A DNA stretch of 34,951 bases. Origin: Chloroflexi bacterium ADurb.Bin180 (lineage in GTDB: Bacteria; Chloroflexota; Anaerolineae; UBA2200). Made by a program: the position numbers and the translations under genes. The stretch spans positions 1 through 34,951 of the forward strand of contig MWCV01000002.1 in NCBI GenBank assembly GCA_002070215.1. The letters run 5' to 3'. This document shows, piece by piece, positions 1 through 7,875 of this stretch. Within the stretch, counting starts at the first letter, position 1, and each line of letters starts with the position of its first letter. The notes below the pieces were generated by a model that saw nothing but the letters and a program-made list of their open reading frames with translations, did no database searches and had not been told where the DNA came from.

Positions 1-96
1 GCGCATCAGGAAATGGTCGCGCGGTATCACACGGTCGTACACCATCTTTCCGAAAAACGAGTCCTTGCCCAATCGTTTGAATCGCTCTTGACCCAT
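1..96 (-). CDS. Transposase, IS1182-type, 5' fragment cut by window edge
   Basis: Reading the minus strand from an ATG at 94-96 gives 32 uninterrupted codons before the window edge. The peptide starts MGQERFKRLGKDSFFG and contains YDRVIPRDHFLMR. The pattern YD-x-V-[IV]-P-x-D-HF-L is the usual N-terminus of IS1182/IS5-like DDE transposases, which cut and reinsert their own element. A strong ribosome binding site (GGGGAGG on the minus strand, around 103-109) lies about 7 nt upstream of the ATG, which fixes the start. The catalytic DDE residues would lie outside the window, so intactness cannot be judged. The family is assigned from this short motif only. Confidence 0.62.
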   Translation of the reverse strand, partial: MGQERFKRLGKDSFFGKMVYDRVIPRDHFLMR

Positions 97-181
97 CGTC
101 TGCCTCCCCATCCATGTCTGACGCGCCGTGGCACCATACCCAGTGTACCGGATTCACCGCCTGCACACAAAACGCCAGGTC

Positions 182-197
182 GTTTTTCAACACTCTC
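182..197. mobile_element. Possible end of the insertion sequence (terminal repeat-like)
   Basis: GTTTTTCAACACTCTC lies 86 nt upstream of the transposase start. Ends of IS1182-type and related elements often carry a GTTGAAAAAC-like core, and this stretch contains its complement. The element would then span from about 197 leftwards past the window edge. The matching inverted repeat at the other end is not in the window, so this is inference. Confidence 0.3.
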
Positions 198-209
198 AGC
201 GGCGGTTAT

Positions 210-238
210 TTGACAGGGTCCTTTGCCTGTAGTATCAT
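210..238 (+). promoter_or_regulatory. Sigma70-type promoter for the triple-LysM lipoprotein
   Basis: A perfect -35 TTGACA (210-215) is followed after 17 nt by TATCAT (233-238). Transcription would start near 245, leaving a leader of about 90 nt before the ATG at 333. It lies only about 12 nt outside the proposed insertion-sequence end. Confidence 0.7.
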
Positions 239-332
239 CGGATGCTCAGCCGAGTTGCCGTCAGCTACAGGCTTGTTGGGCGTCCGACTCGGCCGCACGC
301 CGGCGCGCGATCTCCGGAAAGGAGAGCAGACC

Positions 333-1100
333 ATGAGAAAGCTGGCCATGGTGTTGTGCACCGTCACGGTTGTGAGCGCTTTGCTCAGCCTGGGAACGGT
401 GGGGTGCACGCGTGGCAAGAAAGAATCCCCGACTCCGACAGTCCCGGTCCAGGCAGCAACTCCGACCCGGGACGTCGCGGCGACTGCCGGTGCGACCACC
501 ATCGGGCCGAGCACGGGTACCACTCCTGAAGCGGGTCCCACCACGGTCACGGCCGGCGATACGACTGCAACTCCTGAGGTAGTGGTGACCGTAGTTCCGG
601 CCCCCACGACGGTGCCGCAGCAAATAGAGTACACCGTTCAGTGGGGCGACACCCTGACCTCGATCGCGGCCAGCTATGGCACGACACCCGAGGCCATCAT
701 GGCACTCAACGGCATGTCAAACGCCAACCTGCTGAGCGTCGGCCAGGTGCTCCGGATTCCGGGCCAGAGCTCGGCACCGGCAGGCCCCAACGAATACATT
801 GTCGTTGCCGGAGACACTCTCTTCTCCATCGCGCGGCGATTTGGCACCACCGTTGAGGCGCTCCAGGGTGCCAACGGCATCGCCAATCCAGCCCTCATCC
901 GCGTGGGCCAGAGGCTGACCATCCCGCAGAGCGGCAGCCAGCCATCCCCCTCTACTCCGGGAACCTATGTGGTCAGAGCCGGTGATACGCTCTATGGAAT
1001 TGCCACCGCCCTGGGCAAGAACGTTCAGGACATTATCGCAGCCAACCACCTCGCAGAACCGTATGTGATCGTTCCGGGACAGGTCCTGACCATTCCCTGA
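333..1100 (+). CDS. Lipoprotein with three LysM domains
   Basis: The 255-residue protein starts at the ATG at 333, preceded by GGAAAGGAG. The longer reading frame back to 114 crosses the promoter and has no supporting start. Residues 1-25 form a signal peptide ending in VGC, so Cys25 is a plausible lipidation site. Residues 30-95 are a Thr/Pro/Ala-rich linker, typical of an exposed spacer. Three LysM repeats follow at about 98-143, 153-198 and 210-255, each with a GDTL core and a GQ-x-L-x-IP ending. LysM binds N-acetylglucosamine-containing glycans, so the protein probably sits on the outer face of the membrane and grips the wall or an extracellular polysaccharide. No catalytic domain is visible. 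Confidence 0.85.
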   Translation: MRKLAMVLCTVTVVSALLSLGTVGCTRGKKESPTPTVPVQAATPTRDVAATAGATTIGPSTGTTPEAGPTTVTAGDTTATPEVVVTVVPAPTTVPQQIEYTVQWGDTLTSIAASYGTTPEAIMALNGMSNANLLSVGQVLRIPGQSSAPAGPNEYIVVAGDTLFSIARRFGTTVEALQGANGIANPALIRVGQRLTIPQSGSQPSPSTPGTYVVRAGDTLYGIATALGKNVQDIIAANHLAEPYVIVPGQVLTIP

Positions 1101-1195
1101 GCAAGTTCGGGGCAATTGAGGGGCAAAACGGTGAACCTTTTGGGGTGCACGCTGTGTATCATACATAGAGTGCCCAAGCGGCGAGGCTTGTGACG

Positions 1196-1792
1196 ATGGG
1201 CGAGTCTGAGCACGAGGACATCGGCCTGGTCACGCGAATCCGCAGTGGCGACATGGCCGCGTTTGAGCGCCTGTACAACAAGTACAAGCGCCCCTTGTAC
1301 CAGACGGCCCTGGCCATCACCGGGGATCGCGGTGCGGCGGAAGAGGTCATGCAGGACTGCTTTGTCCGCGCTCATCGCGCTATGAGCAGAGTGGTAGCAT
1401 CAGGGTCGCTTTCGCCGTGGCTACACCGCATCGCGGTCAATCTGGCCTGCAACTGGGCCAATCGCCATCGCCGCTGGCTATCGGCGCTTGACGTGTGGCT
1501 GGAGCACCTGAGCGCACCGGGGCTGGCGCCGGAGCAGGCCGCCGAACAGGTTGAAGTTGGTGAGGTAGTTCGGCAGGCGCTGGGCAGCCTTAACTCGACA
1601 CAGCGAGCGGTAATCGTACTTTTCTACGTACACGGGTTCACTCTGGCGGAATTGGCCTACATCATGGATTGCCCTGTAGGCACGGTCAAGTCGCGGCTGC
1701 ACTATGCCTGCAAGGCATTCCGCGAGCGATTGCGCCAAGACGCACGACTGCCAGGCGAGATCATCTATGGCACAGAACTGGGAAAAGCATAA
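1196..1792 (+). CDS. ECF-type RNA polymerase sigma factor (sigma-70 family)
   Basis: A protein of about 198 residues. Region 2 covers about residues 10-80 (core-binding helices with DRGAAEEVMQDCFVRAH, then SPWLHRIAVNLACNW). Region 4 covers about 125-180 (LNSTQRAVIVLFYVHGFTLAELA, then CPVGTVKSRLHYA, the helix-turn-helix that reads the -35 element). There is no region 1 or 3, as in ECF factors. It redirects RNA polymerase to a small stress or envelope regulon. The ATG at 1196 is preferred because GGCGAGG lies about 9 nt upstream; a GTG at 1190 is the alternative. The next gene starts inside its 3' end, a typical sigma/anti-sigma arrangement. Confidence 0.88.
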   Translation: MGESEHEDIGLVTRIRSGDMAAFERLYNKYKRPLYQTALAITGDRGAAEEVMQDCFVRAHRAMSRVVASGSLSPWLHRIAVNLACNWANRHRRWLSALDVWLEHLSAPGLAPEQAAEQVEVGEVVRQALGSLNSTQRAVIVLFYVHGFTLAELAYIMDCPVGTVKSRLHYACKAFRERLRQDARLPGEIIYGTELGKA

Positions 1793-2198
1793 CGATCAGG
1801 ATCAGGTGGACAACGACCTCGGCAGCCTGATCCGTTGGAGCCTTGAGGATTCCCTGGCACGGGAGACTCCGCCGGACGACCTGTGGCAAAGGGTCCGCGC
1901 CAGGATCGAGGCCAGCTCACCGCAAGCGGAGCGAGCTCTCCTTGGTCGGAAGCGGCATGGCCTGTCCCTGGCTCCGCTGATTCAGACCGTTGTTGCCAGC
2001 TCGCTGGTGCTGGCCTTTGCCCTGGGAGTGAATCACGGTGACACACCACAATCCAGGACCCGGGCCAGCCGTCCTACGGTACAGCGCACAGCGGTCGTCG
2101 AGTCCGCCCGGCCGCAGGACATTCCCAGGCTGCGCACTGCATCGCGTCCCGAACCGGAGCCCGTGGTTCATCAGCGTATCGGGGGAGTCGCCGAGTAG
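1767..2198 (+). CDS. Single-pass membrane protein, probable anti-sigma partner
   Basis: The 143-residue protein starts at the ATG at 1767, 26 nt inside the sigma gene, with AGGCGAG just upstream. The first ~65 residues are charged and presumably cytoplasmic (EDSLARETPPDDLWQRVRAR). A single hydrophobic segment lies at about 68-88, and an Arg/Pro-rich tail of about 55 residues follows. There is no HxxxCxxC zinc motif, so it is not a standard ZAS-domain anti-sigma. Position, overlap and topology argue that it holds the upstream sigma factor at the membrane, but sequence alone does not prove this. Nothing in the tail is recognisable. Confidence 0.6.
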   Translation: MAQNWEKHNDQDQVDNDLGSLIRWSLEDSLARETPPDDLWQRVRARIEASSPQAERALLGRKRHGLSLAPLIQTVVASSLVLAFALGVNHGDTPQSRTRASRPTVQRTAVVESARPQDIPRLRTASRPEPEPVVHQRIGGVAE

Positions 2199-2357
2199 TC
2201 GGCTGACAACCCGATTGGCGGCCATCTGGCCACCGCTGACAGTCCCAGCGTGGTTGCCCGAGAAACACAACTCGAAGGGGGGTGGGAGCACCGACAATCC
2301 GAGACTGATTCCCAAATGTCGCAACAAGATCCACAATTCTTAGGAGGAGATTCAGAA

Positions 2358-4001
2358 ATGGGTAAGAAGTTGTCTCTGGCGCTCGTACTGCTCATGGTTC
2401 TGGCCATGGTGCTGAGCTCCTGCAAGCCAGCTGAGAAGCTAGTCAACAAGATCAACCTGAACTGGAACACCGAGCCGCCGACGATGGACCCCGGTCTGGC
2501 TACCGACACGACCTCGGTCGACTGCGTCAACATGCTCTTTATGGGTCTGACCAGACTCGACATCGAGACCGTCGAGACCAAGCCTTACCTGGCCACTGAG
2601 TGGTCAGTCAGCGCTGATGGTCTGGTCTGGACCTTCAAGATGCGCAAGGACGTCTACTGGATCCACTGGGATCCCAAGACCCAGAAGGCGGAGAAGAAGC
2701 GCCCCGTCGTTGCTGGTGATATCGTCTACGCCGTCAGGCGTGTTGCCAATCCCGAGACGGCTTCCGACTATGCCTACGTCGACTATATCATCAAGGGCGC
2801 CGAGGATGTCAACACCGGCAAGAGCACCGACCTCAATTCCATTGGGGTGCGCGCGGTGGATGACTACACCGTCGAGTTCACCCTCACCCAGCCCGCTGGC
2901 TACTTCCCCGCCATCGCCGGCATGTGGACCAATACCGCAGTACCGCACGAGGTCATCGAGCAGTACGGCGACAAGTGGACTGAGCCAGGCAATATCTGGA
3001 CCTGTGGCCCGGCCGTGCTGGACGTATGGGAGCATGAGAACAGGGTCGTCTTCAAGAAGAGCGCGAATTTCTTCAACGCCAAGAACGTCTTTATCGAGAC
3101 CTACAACGTCGTGTTGGTGAACGATGACGCAACAGCTATGGCCATGTACGAGAATGGCGAGCTGGACGTTCAGGCTCCGCCACTGTCCGACATGGACCGC
3201 ATCCAGGCCGATGCCACTCTGAGCAAGGAACTGTACATTGGCCCCGGCACCTGCACCTACTACTATGGCTTTAACACCAGCAAGCCGCCGCTGGACAATG
3301 TCAAGGTTCGCCAGGCTCTGTCCTATGGTATCGACCGCCAGAAGCTGATCGACACCGTCCTCAAGGGCGGCCAGAGACCAGCCAAGTCCTTTGCTTGCCC
3401 GGGCGTCTTTGGCAACGTAGCCGATGATCCCAACTTTAAGGGCATCGTCTTTGACCCGGCCAAGGGCAAGGCACTGCTCGCCGAGGCTGGCTACCCCGAC
3501 GGCAAGGGCCTGCCCGAGATCACCCTCATGATCAACACCAGCGCTGGCCACCAGCGAATCGCCGAGTTCATTCAGCGCAGTTGGAAAGAGAACCTGGGCA
3601 TCGACGTCAAACTGGCCAACCAGGAATGGGCCATCTACCTGAAAACGGTTAACACCGATGCGCCCCAGGTCTACCGCATGGGTTGGTGTCTGGACTATCC
3701 GGATGAGAACAACTGGGTGTTGGAGAACTTCCACACCACCAAGAGCTTGAACAACCCGAAGTGGTCTGGCCCCAAGGCCGCCGAGTTCGACAAGCTGTGT
3801 GAGGATGCAGCCGCGTCTGCCGACCCGGCCAAGCGCAAAGAACTCTACTTCAAGGCCGAGGAACTGCTCACCGTCACCGAGGCCGTCATCGCCCCCATCT
3901 ACTACTACACCACGGTCGTCCTGACCAAGCCGTACGTGGAGCGGACCTACTCCAAGGCCGGACATCAGGAATTCTGGTATTGGAAGGTTAAGGTTCACTA
4001 G
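2358..4001 (+). CDS. Peptide-type ABC transporter substrate-binding lipoprotein (SBP family 5), first copy
   Basis: The 547-residue protein starts at the ATG at 2358, with AGGAGGAG 8 nt upstream. The signal peptide ends in LSSC, so Cys22 is lipidated and the protein is anchored outside the membrane. Family 5 hallmarks are present: EPPTMDPGLATD near the N-terminus, the AYVDYIIKGAEDV region, VRQALSYGIDRQKLID around residue 320, and DYPDENNW near 450. Proteins of this family bind oligopeptides, dipeptides, nickel or some sugars and hand them to a permease pair. The ligand cannot be read from sequence. It is the first gene of the transporter cluster but is followed by its own terminator, so it is likely expressed above the other subunits, as is common for binding proteins. 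Confidence 0.9.
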   Translation: MGKKLSLALVLLMVLAMVLSSCKPAEKLVNKINLNWNTEPPTMDPGLATDTTSVDCVNMLFMGLTRLDIETVETKPYLATEWSVSADGLVWTFKMRKDVYWIHWDPKTQKAEKKRPVVAGDIVYAVRRVANPETASDYAYVDYIIKGAEDVNTGKSTDLNSIGVRAVDDYTVEFTLTQPAGYFPAIAGMWTNTAVPHEVIEQYGDKWTEPGNIWTCGPAVLDVWEHENRVVFKKSANFFNAKNVFIETYNVVLVNDDATAMAMYENGELDVQAPPLSDMDRIQADATLSKELYIGPGTCTYYYGFNTSKPPLDNVKVRQALSYGIDRQKLIDTVLKGGQRPAKSFACPGVFGNVADDPNFKGIVFDPAKGKALLAEAGYPDGKGLPEITLMINTSAGHQRIAEFIQRSWKENLGIDVKLANQEWAIYLKTVNTDAPQVYRMGWCLDYPDENNWVLENFHTTKSLNNPKWSGPKAAEFDKLCEDAAASADPAKRKELYFKAEELLTVTEAVIAPIYYYTTVVLTKPYVERTYSKAGHQEFWYWKVKVH

Positions 4002-4010
4002 TTTGTCTCG

Positions 4011-4049
4011 AACAACTACGCAGCCCGAGGGCTGCGTAGTTGTTCTTTT
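4011..4049 (+). terminator. Strong intrinsic terminator after the first binding-protein gene
   Basis: A perfect 15-bp stem (4011-4025 with 4030-4044) has a CGAG loop and is followed by CTTTT. It begins 10 nt after the stop codon of the binding-protein gene. It would end most transcripts there and separate SBP1 from the permease genes. Confidence 0.9.
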
Positions 4050-4080
4050 GGGGACCTGTGGCGGCCTTTTTGAACCCGAT

Positions 4081-4109
4081 TTGACCCCCGTTGGTTTTGG
4101 ATATAGAAT
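4081..4109 (+). promoter_or_regulatory. Promoter for the permease/ATPase part of the transporter
   Basis: TTGACC (4081-4086), a 17-nt spacer, then TAGAAT (4104-4109). It sits between the terminator and the first permease gene at 4158, with a leader of about 42 nt. It explains how permease and ATPase genes can be transcribed despite the upstream terminator. Confidence 0.7.
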
Positions 4110-4157
4110 GGCTGGCCAAGGGGTAAGCTGCCACACCATATCCCATAGGAGGTGCTT

Positions 4158-5078
4158 ATGGGTCGTTATGTCATACGCCGCCTGCTGTTGCTGATCCCGG
4201 TGCTTTTCTTCATCTCGATCATTACCTTCTCGCTGGCCCACGCCGTGCCGGGCGGGCCTTTTGACCGCGAGAAGGCACTCCCTCCGGAGGTCAAGGCCAA
4301 CCTCGAGAAATACTATGGGCTGGACCAGCCCGTCTGGAAGCAGTATGTCGACTATGTGACCGATGTCATTTTCCGCTTCGATTTTGGCCCCTCCTACCGC
4401 TCTCGCGGTCGCGGTGTCAATGACATCTTTAAGGACCACCTGCCCGTCTCGGCTCAGTTGGGTCTCGCGGCGATGGCTATCGCTCTGGCGATCGGCCTCC
4501 CGCTGGGCATTCTTGCGGCATTGAAACAGAACACCATTTGGGACTATCTCGGCATGGGGCTGGCCATCTTTGGGGTTTCTGTGCCAGCCATTGTGTTAGG
4601 GCCCATGCTGATACTCATCTTTGCCTTGAGCCTGCATCTGTTGCCAGTAGCCGGTTGGGGCACGCCTGCCAAGATGATCATGCCTGCTCTCGCCCTGGGT
4701 CTGCGCGAGTCAGCGATCATCGCGCGTCTCACCCGTGCTTCCATGCTGCAGGTCATTCGCGAGGACTATATCCGCACCGCCCGCGCCAAGGGTCTGACCG
4801 AGCGAGTGGTGATGGTCCGCCACGCACTCAAGAACGCCTTCATTCCCGTAGCCACAATTCTGGGACCGATGTTCGCGGCTCTGGTTACAGGGACCTTTAT
4901 CGTCGAGCAGATCTTTGCCATTCCGGGAATGGGCAAGTACTTTATCACCTCTATCACCAACCGTGATTACCCGGTGGTGATGGGCACCATTCTGCTGTAT
5001 GCGGTCTTTTTGGTGCTGGCCAACCTGGCGGTCGATCTGACTTACGCCTTCCTCGACCCACGCATTCGGTACACCTAG
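4158..5078 (+). CDS. oppB: Peptide-type ABC transporter permease, DppB/OppB family
   Basis: A 306-residue inner-membrane protein. The ATG at 4158 has AGGAGG 5 nt upstream; an in-frame GTG at 4152 overlaps that site and is unlikely. The N-terminal segment RRLLLLIPVLFFISIITFSL is followed by an outside loop with PGGPFDREKALPPEV, then five further hydrophobic segments. The EAA coupling loop is clear at about residues 200-225 (YIRTARAKGLTERVVMVRHA), the contact point for the ATPases. The ending FAIPGMGKYF...DYPVVMG...DPRIRY is typical of DppB. It forms the channel with the next gene, 13 nt downstream, and belongs to the importer spanning 2358-9847. Confidence 0.92.
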   Translation: MGRYVIRRLLLLIPVLFFISIITFSLAHAVPGGPFDREKALPPEVKANLEKYYGLDQPVWKQYVDYVTDVIFRFDFGPSYRSRGRGVNDIFKDHLPVSAQLGLAAMAIALAIGLPLGILAALKQNTIWDYLGMGLAIFGVSVPAIVLGPMLILIFALSLHLLPVAGWGTPAKMIMPALALGLRESAIIARLTRASMLQVIREDYIRTARAKGLTERVVMVRHALKNAFIPVATILGPMFAALVTGTFIVEQIFAIPGMGKYFITSITNRDYPVVMGTILLYAVFLVLANLAVDLTYAFLDPRIRYT

Positions 5079-5091
5079 AAGGCAGATGAAC

Positions 5092-6147
5092 ATGACTACC
5101 TCTGAAATGACAGCACAGCAAAAGGCGGCGCAGCGCCTGTCCGAACGGATGGGCAAGCCGGCCAACCTCTGGCTGGACGCTTGGCACCGCCTCATCCGCA
5201 ACAGAGCTGCCCTGATTGGCGGCATATTGCTCGTCCTGCTTCTGCTGACATCCGTCTTGGCTCCGCTGCTCGCTCCCTTCTCTTATTCCGGCGGTGACTC
5301 CCTTGAGGCCTACACTGTTCCCCGTTGGCTGATCAAGCTGCTACCAAGCAGTGTCAGCACCTACGCCAAGGTTTCGGACAAGTTCCTCTTCGGGTCTGAC
5401 TATCTGGGCCGTGACGTCTTGAGTCGCCTCATCTGGGGCACGCGCGTTTCGCTGCCAGTTGGATTCGTCGGAGCGTTTACCGCCCTGTTGATCGGTCTCG
5501 TCTATGGCTGCATCTCCGGCTACTACGGGGGGCGAGTGGACAACCTGATGATGCGCATTGTGGACATCATGTACGCCTTTCCCACCATGCTGCTCATCAT
5601 CCTGATGATGGCCTTTTTCAAATCGACCTTTGCCGACGTGAAACCAGGCTCGGTCGCAGCAACGTTCAACGCGGTGAACAAGGTCGTCGATTCAATCATG
5701 GGGCTGCCGGGTGGTGGTATGCTCTTTATTTTTATGGGCATCGGCATCACCGCCTGGATGGGCATGGCGAGACTGGCACGCGGCCAGATCCTTTCACTGA
5801 AAGAGAAAGAGTTCATCGAGGCAGCGCACATGATCGGGGCTGGCGATATGCGCATCCTGATCCGCCACATCCTGCCCAATATCATCGGCCCGTGCATCGT
5901 CTCCGAGACGCTGGCCATTCCAGGTTACATCAGCACGGAGGTGTTTCTAAGCTTCATCGGCCTCGGAGTCGACCCGCCCACGCCGAGCTGGGGCTCCATG
6001 ATCTCTGACGGCGCTGCCATGCTGCGCACCTATCCGCACATGGTTATCTTCCCGGCTCTGGCGCTGGCAGTCACAATGTTCGCCTTCAACTTTCTGGGAG
6101 ACGGCCTGCGCGATGCGCTCGACCCCAAGATGAAGGGTACCAGCTAG
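5092..6147 (+). CDS. oppC: Peptide-type ABC transporter permease, DppC/OppC family
   Basis: A protein of about 351 residues, the second channel subunit. It has the DppC layout: a cytoplasmic N-terminus, an RNRAALIGGILLVLLLL first membrane segment, a long outside loop with FGSDYLGRDVLSRLIWGTR, then the transport domain. The EAA loop is ARGQILSLKEKEFIEAAHMI near residue 235. Between two membrane segments, at about residues 175-210, there is an extra hydrophilic stretch (FADVKPGSVAATFNAVNK) that makes it longer than many homologues. The ATG at 5092 has AGAAGG 9 nt upstream; an ATG at 5086 is possible but too close. It is co-transcribed with the preceding permease. Confidence 0.92.
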   Translation: MTTSEMTAQQKAAQRLSERMGKPANLWLDAWHRLIRNRAALIGGILLVLLLLTSVLAPLLAPFSYSGGDSLEAYTVPRWLIKLLPSSVSTYAKVSDKFLFGSDYLGRDVLSRLIWGTRVSLPVGFVGAFTALLIGLVYGCISGYYGGRVDNLMMRIVDIMYAFPTMLLIILMMAFFKSTFADVKPGSVAATFNAVNKVVDSIMGLPGGGMLFIFMGIGITAWMGMARLARGQILSLKEKEFIEAAHMIGAGDMRILIRHILPNIIGPCIVSETLAIPGYISTEVFLSFIGLGVDPPTPSWGSMISDGAAMLRTYPHMVIFPALALAVTMFAFNFLGDGLRDALDPKMKGTS

Positions 6148-6230
6148 AGCTCACTGCAGCTCGTTGGTTCTCGGGGCCTGTGGCCGCTTGAACCAGACAG
6201 CAGTGTTGCAGCCCGTTTCCTGGAAGTAGG

Positions 6231-7844
6231 ATGCAGAAAAGTCGCTGGCCGATTGCCGTTCTGCTTGTCCTGTTGCTGTGCGTTCTGGCAGCGCTTTGCC
6301 TGGCGTGCGGAGCAGCGGCCTGGTTTTGGCTCTCCAGACAGACTGGAGACGGAGTACAGCCTCCACTCACCTCCGGTACCGGGGCAGCACTGCGACTGGC
6401 CGGTGGCGAGCCGGATACCCTGGATCCGGCGTTGGTCACGGACTCGACCTCGGCCGAGTACGTGGTGCACATCTTTAGCGGACTGGTGACCCTCGATTCC
6501 AGCCTGTCGGTGGTGCCGGACCTGGCCGAGCGATGGGAGATCAGCCCGGACGGCAAGACCTATACGTTTTACTTGCGCAGCGGAACTCGCTTTCAGGACG
6601 GCAAGGAGCTTGCCGCGGCCGATGTGGTGTACTCACTCGAAAGAGCCTGCGATCCGCGAACTGGCTCTCCTGTGGCCGCGGTCTACCTGGGTGACATTGT
6701 CGGAGCGAATGAAAAGCTGTCCGGCCAGGCAACCACGATCAGTGGTCTCAAGGCGGTTGACCAGCGTACCATAAGAATCACGATCCTGGAGCCGGCGGCG
6801 ACCTTTCTGGCCAAGTTGACCTATTCGACTGCTTTTGTGCTGGACCGCACCAATGTTGAGAGCGGCAATTGGTTGTCTCGCCCCAACGGGAGCGGCCCGT
6901 TCCGCCTGAAAGAGTTCAGCAGTGAGGAAATCGTGCTCCAGCGCAATGAACACTACTACCGCGATCCGCCCAGGCTGGAGGAAGTAGTGTACCATCTCAG
7001 CGGCGGCTCGCCGATGAGTATGTACGAAAATGGCGAGCTCGACATGGTGTACGTAGGGCCCGCTGACGTTGAGCGTGTACGCGACCCGGCCAACGTGCTC
7101 AATGCCGAGCTGACCACGGTGCCACAACTTGATATTCAGTACCTGGGGCTGAATGTGAACCGGCCGCCGTTTGACGATGTCAAGGTAAGACGGGCGTTTT
7201 CCCTGGCCATTGACCGGGCCAAGCTCACCACCGTGGTCTGGAAGGATATGCGCGCCCCTGCGGAGGGCATCGTCCCTCCGGGGCTGCCTGGCTTTCAGCG
7301 TGCGCAGCCGCTATTGGCCTTTGACCCGCAGCGCGCCCGCCAATTGCTGGCCGAATCGCGCTACGGAGGGCCGTCCGGACTGCCTCCGGTGACGCTGAGC
7401 ATCGGCACGCTGGACACGGAGCTGCCTCCCGTGATCCAGGCGCTGGTGGGAATGTACCGGGACAATCTCGGGGTGGACATCGCGGTAGAGGGCAGCTCTG
7501 ATGTGCTGGCCGGCGACCCGCAGTTCTATTCCATCGGCTGGATCGCGGACTATCCGGATCCGGAGAACTTTTTGGATCTCTTGTTTCACAGCGGCAGCGG
7601 TCTCAATCATATGAACTACTCCAATCCGCAGGTGGATCGGCTTCTGGAGAGCGCCAGGGTCGAGACAAACCGCCAGCAGCGGCAGAATCTTTTCCTGGAA
7701 GCCGAACGGCTGATCGTATCGGATGCTCCCTGGGTACCACTCTGGCACAGCGTGGATTATGTGCTGACCAAACCCTACGTAAAGGGTGTTGTGCACAGCG
7801 CAGCCATTTTCCCGTGGCTGACCAACGTTTCGATTGAACGCTAG
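6231..7844 (+). CDS. Second substrate-binding protein (SBP family 5) of the same transporter
   Basis: A 537-residue paralogue of the binding protein at 2358. Shared landmarks include EPDTLDPALVTDSTS, PDGKTYTFYLRSGTRF, VRRAFSLAIDRAKL and WIADYPDPENFLDLLF. Its N-terminus is unusual. A hydrophobic run from about residue 8 to 35 contains Cys26 in LAC but continues through GAAAWFWL, so it may be a membrane anchor rather than a cleaved lipoprotein signal. The ATG at 6231 has a weak GGAAG site 4 nt away, suggesting lower translation than SBP1. It lies between the permease and ATPase genes. Two binding proteins sharing one permease would widen the ligand range; this role is inferred. Confidence 0.88.
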   Translation: MQKSRWPIAVLLVLLLCVLAALCLACGAAAWFWLSRQTGDGVQPPLTSGTGAALRLAGGEPDTLDPALVTDSTSAEYVVHIFSGLVTLDSSLSVVPDLAERWEISPDGKTYTFYLRSGTRFQDGKELAAADVVYSLERACDPRTGSPVAAVYLGDIVGANEKLSGQATTISGLKAVDQRTIRITILEPAATFLAKLTYSTAFVLDRTNVESGNWLSRPNGSGPFRLKEFSSEEIVLQRNEHYYRDPPRLEEVVYHLSGGSPMSMYENGELDMVYVGPADVERVRDPANVLNAELTTVPQLDIQYLGLNVNRPPFDDVKVRRAFSLAIDRAKLTTVVWKDMRAPAEGIVPPGLPGFQRAQPLLAFDPQRARQLLAESRYGGPSGLPPVTLSIGTLDTELPPVIQALVGMYRDNLGVDIAVEGSSDVLAGDPQFYSIGWIADYPDPENFLDLLFHSGSGLNHMNYSNPQVDRLLESARVETNRQQRQNLFLEAERLIVSDAPWVPLWHSVDYVLTKPYVKGVVHSAAIFPWLTNVSIER

Positions 7845-7875
7845 CACTTATTCGTCTGAAGGGAGGACATTGTAG

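Noticed and set aside
4003-4194. A short plus-strand frame after the first binding-protein gene
   Set aside because: It is made by the terminator hairpin and promoter region. No ribosome site is present.
2604-4439. A 611-codon open frame antisense to the first binding-protein gene and the terminator
   Set aside because: It mirrors the codon bias of a well-supported gene on the other strand, crosses the terminator and the permease start, and its translation has no recognisable domain.
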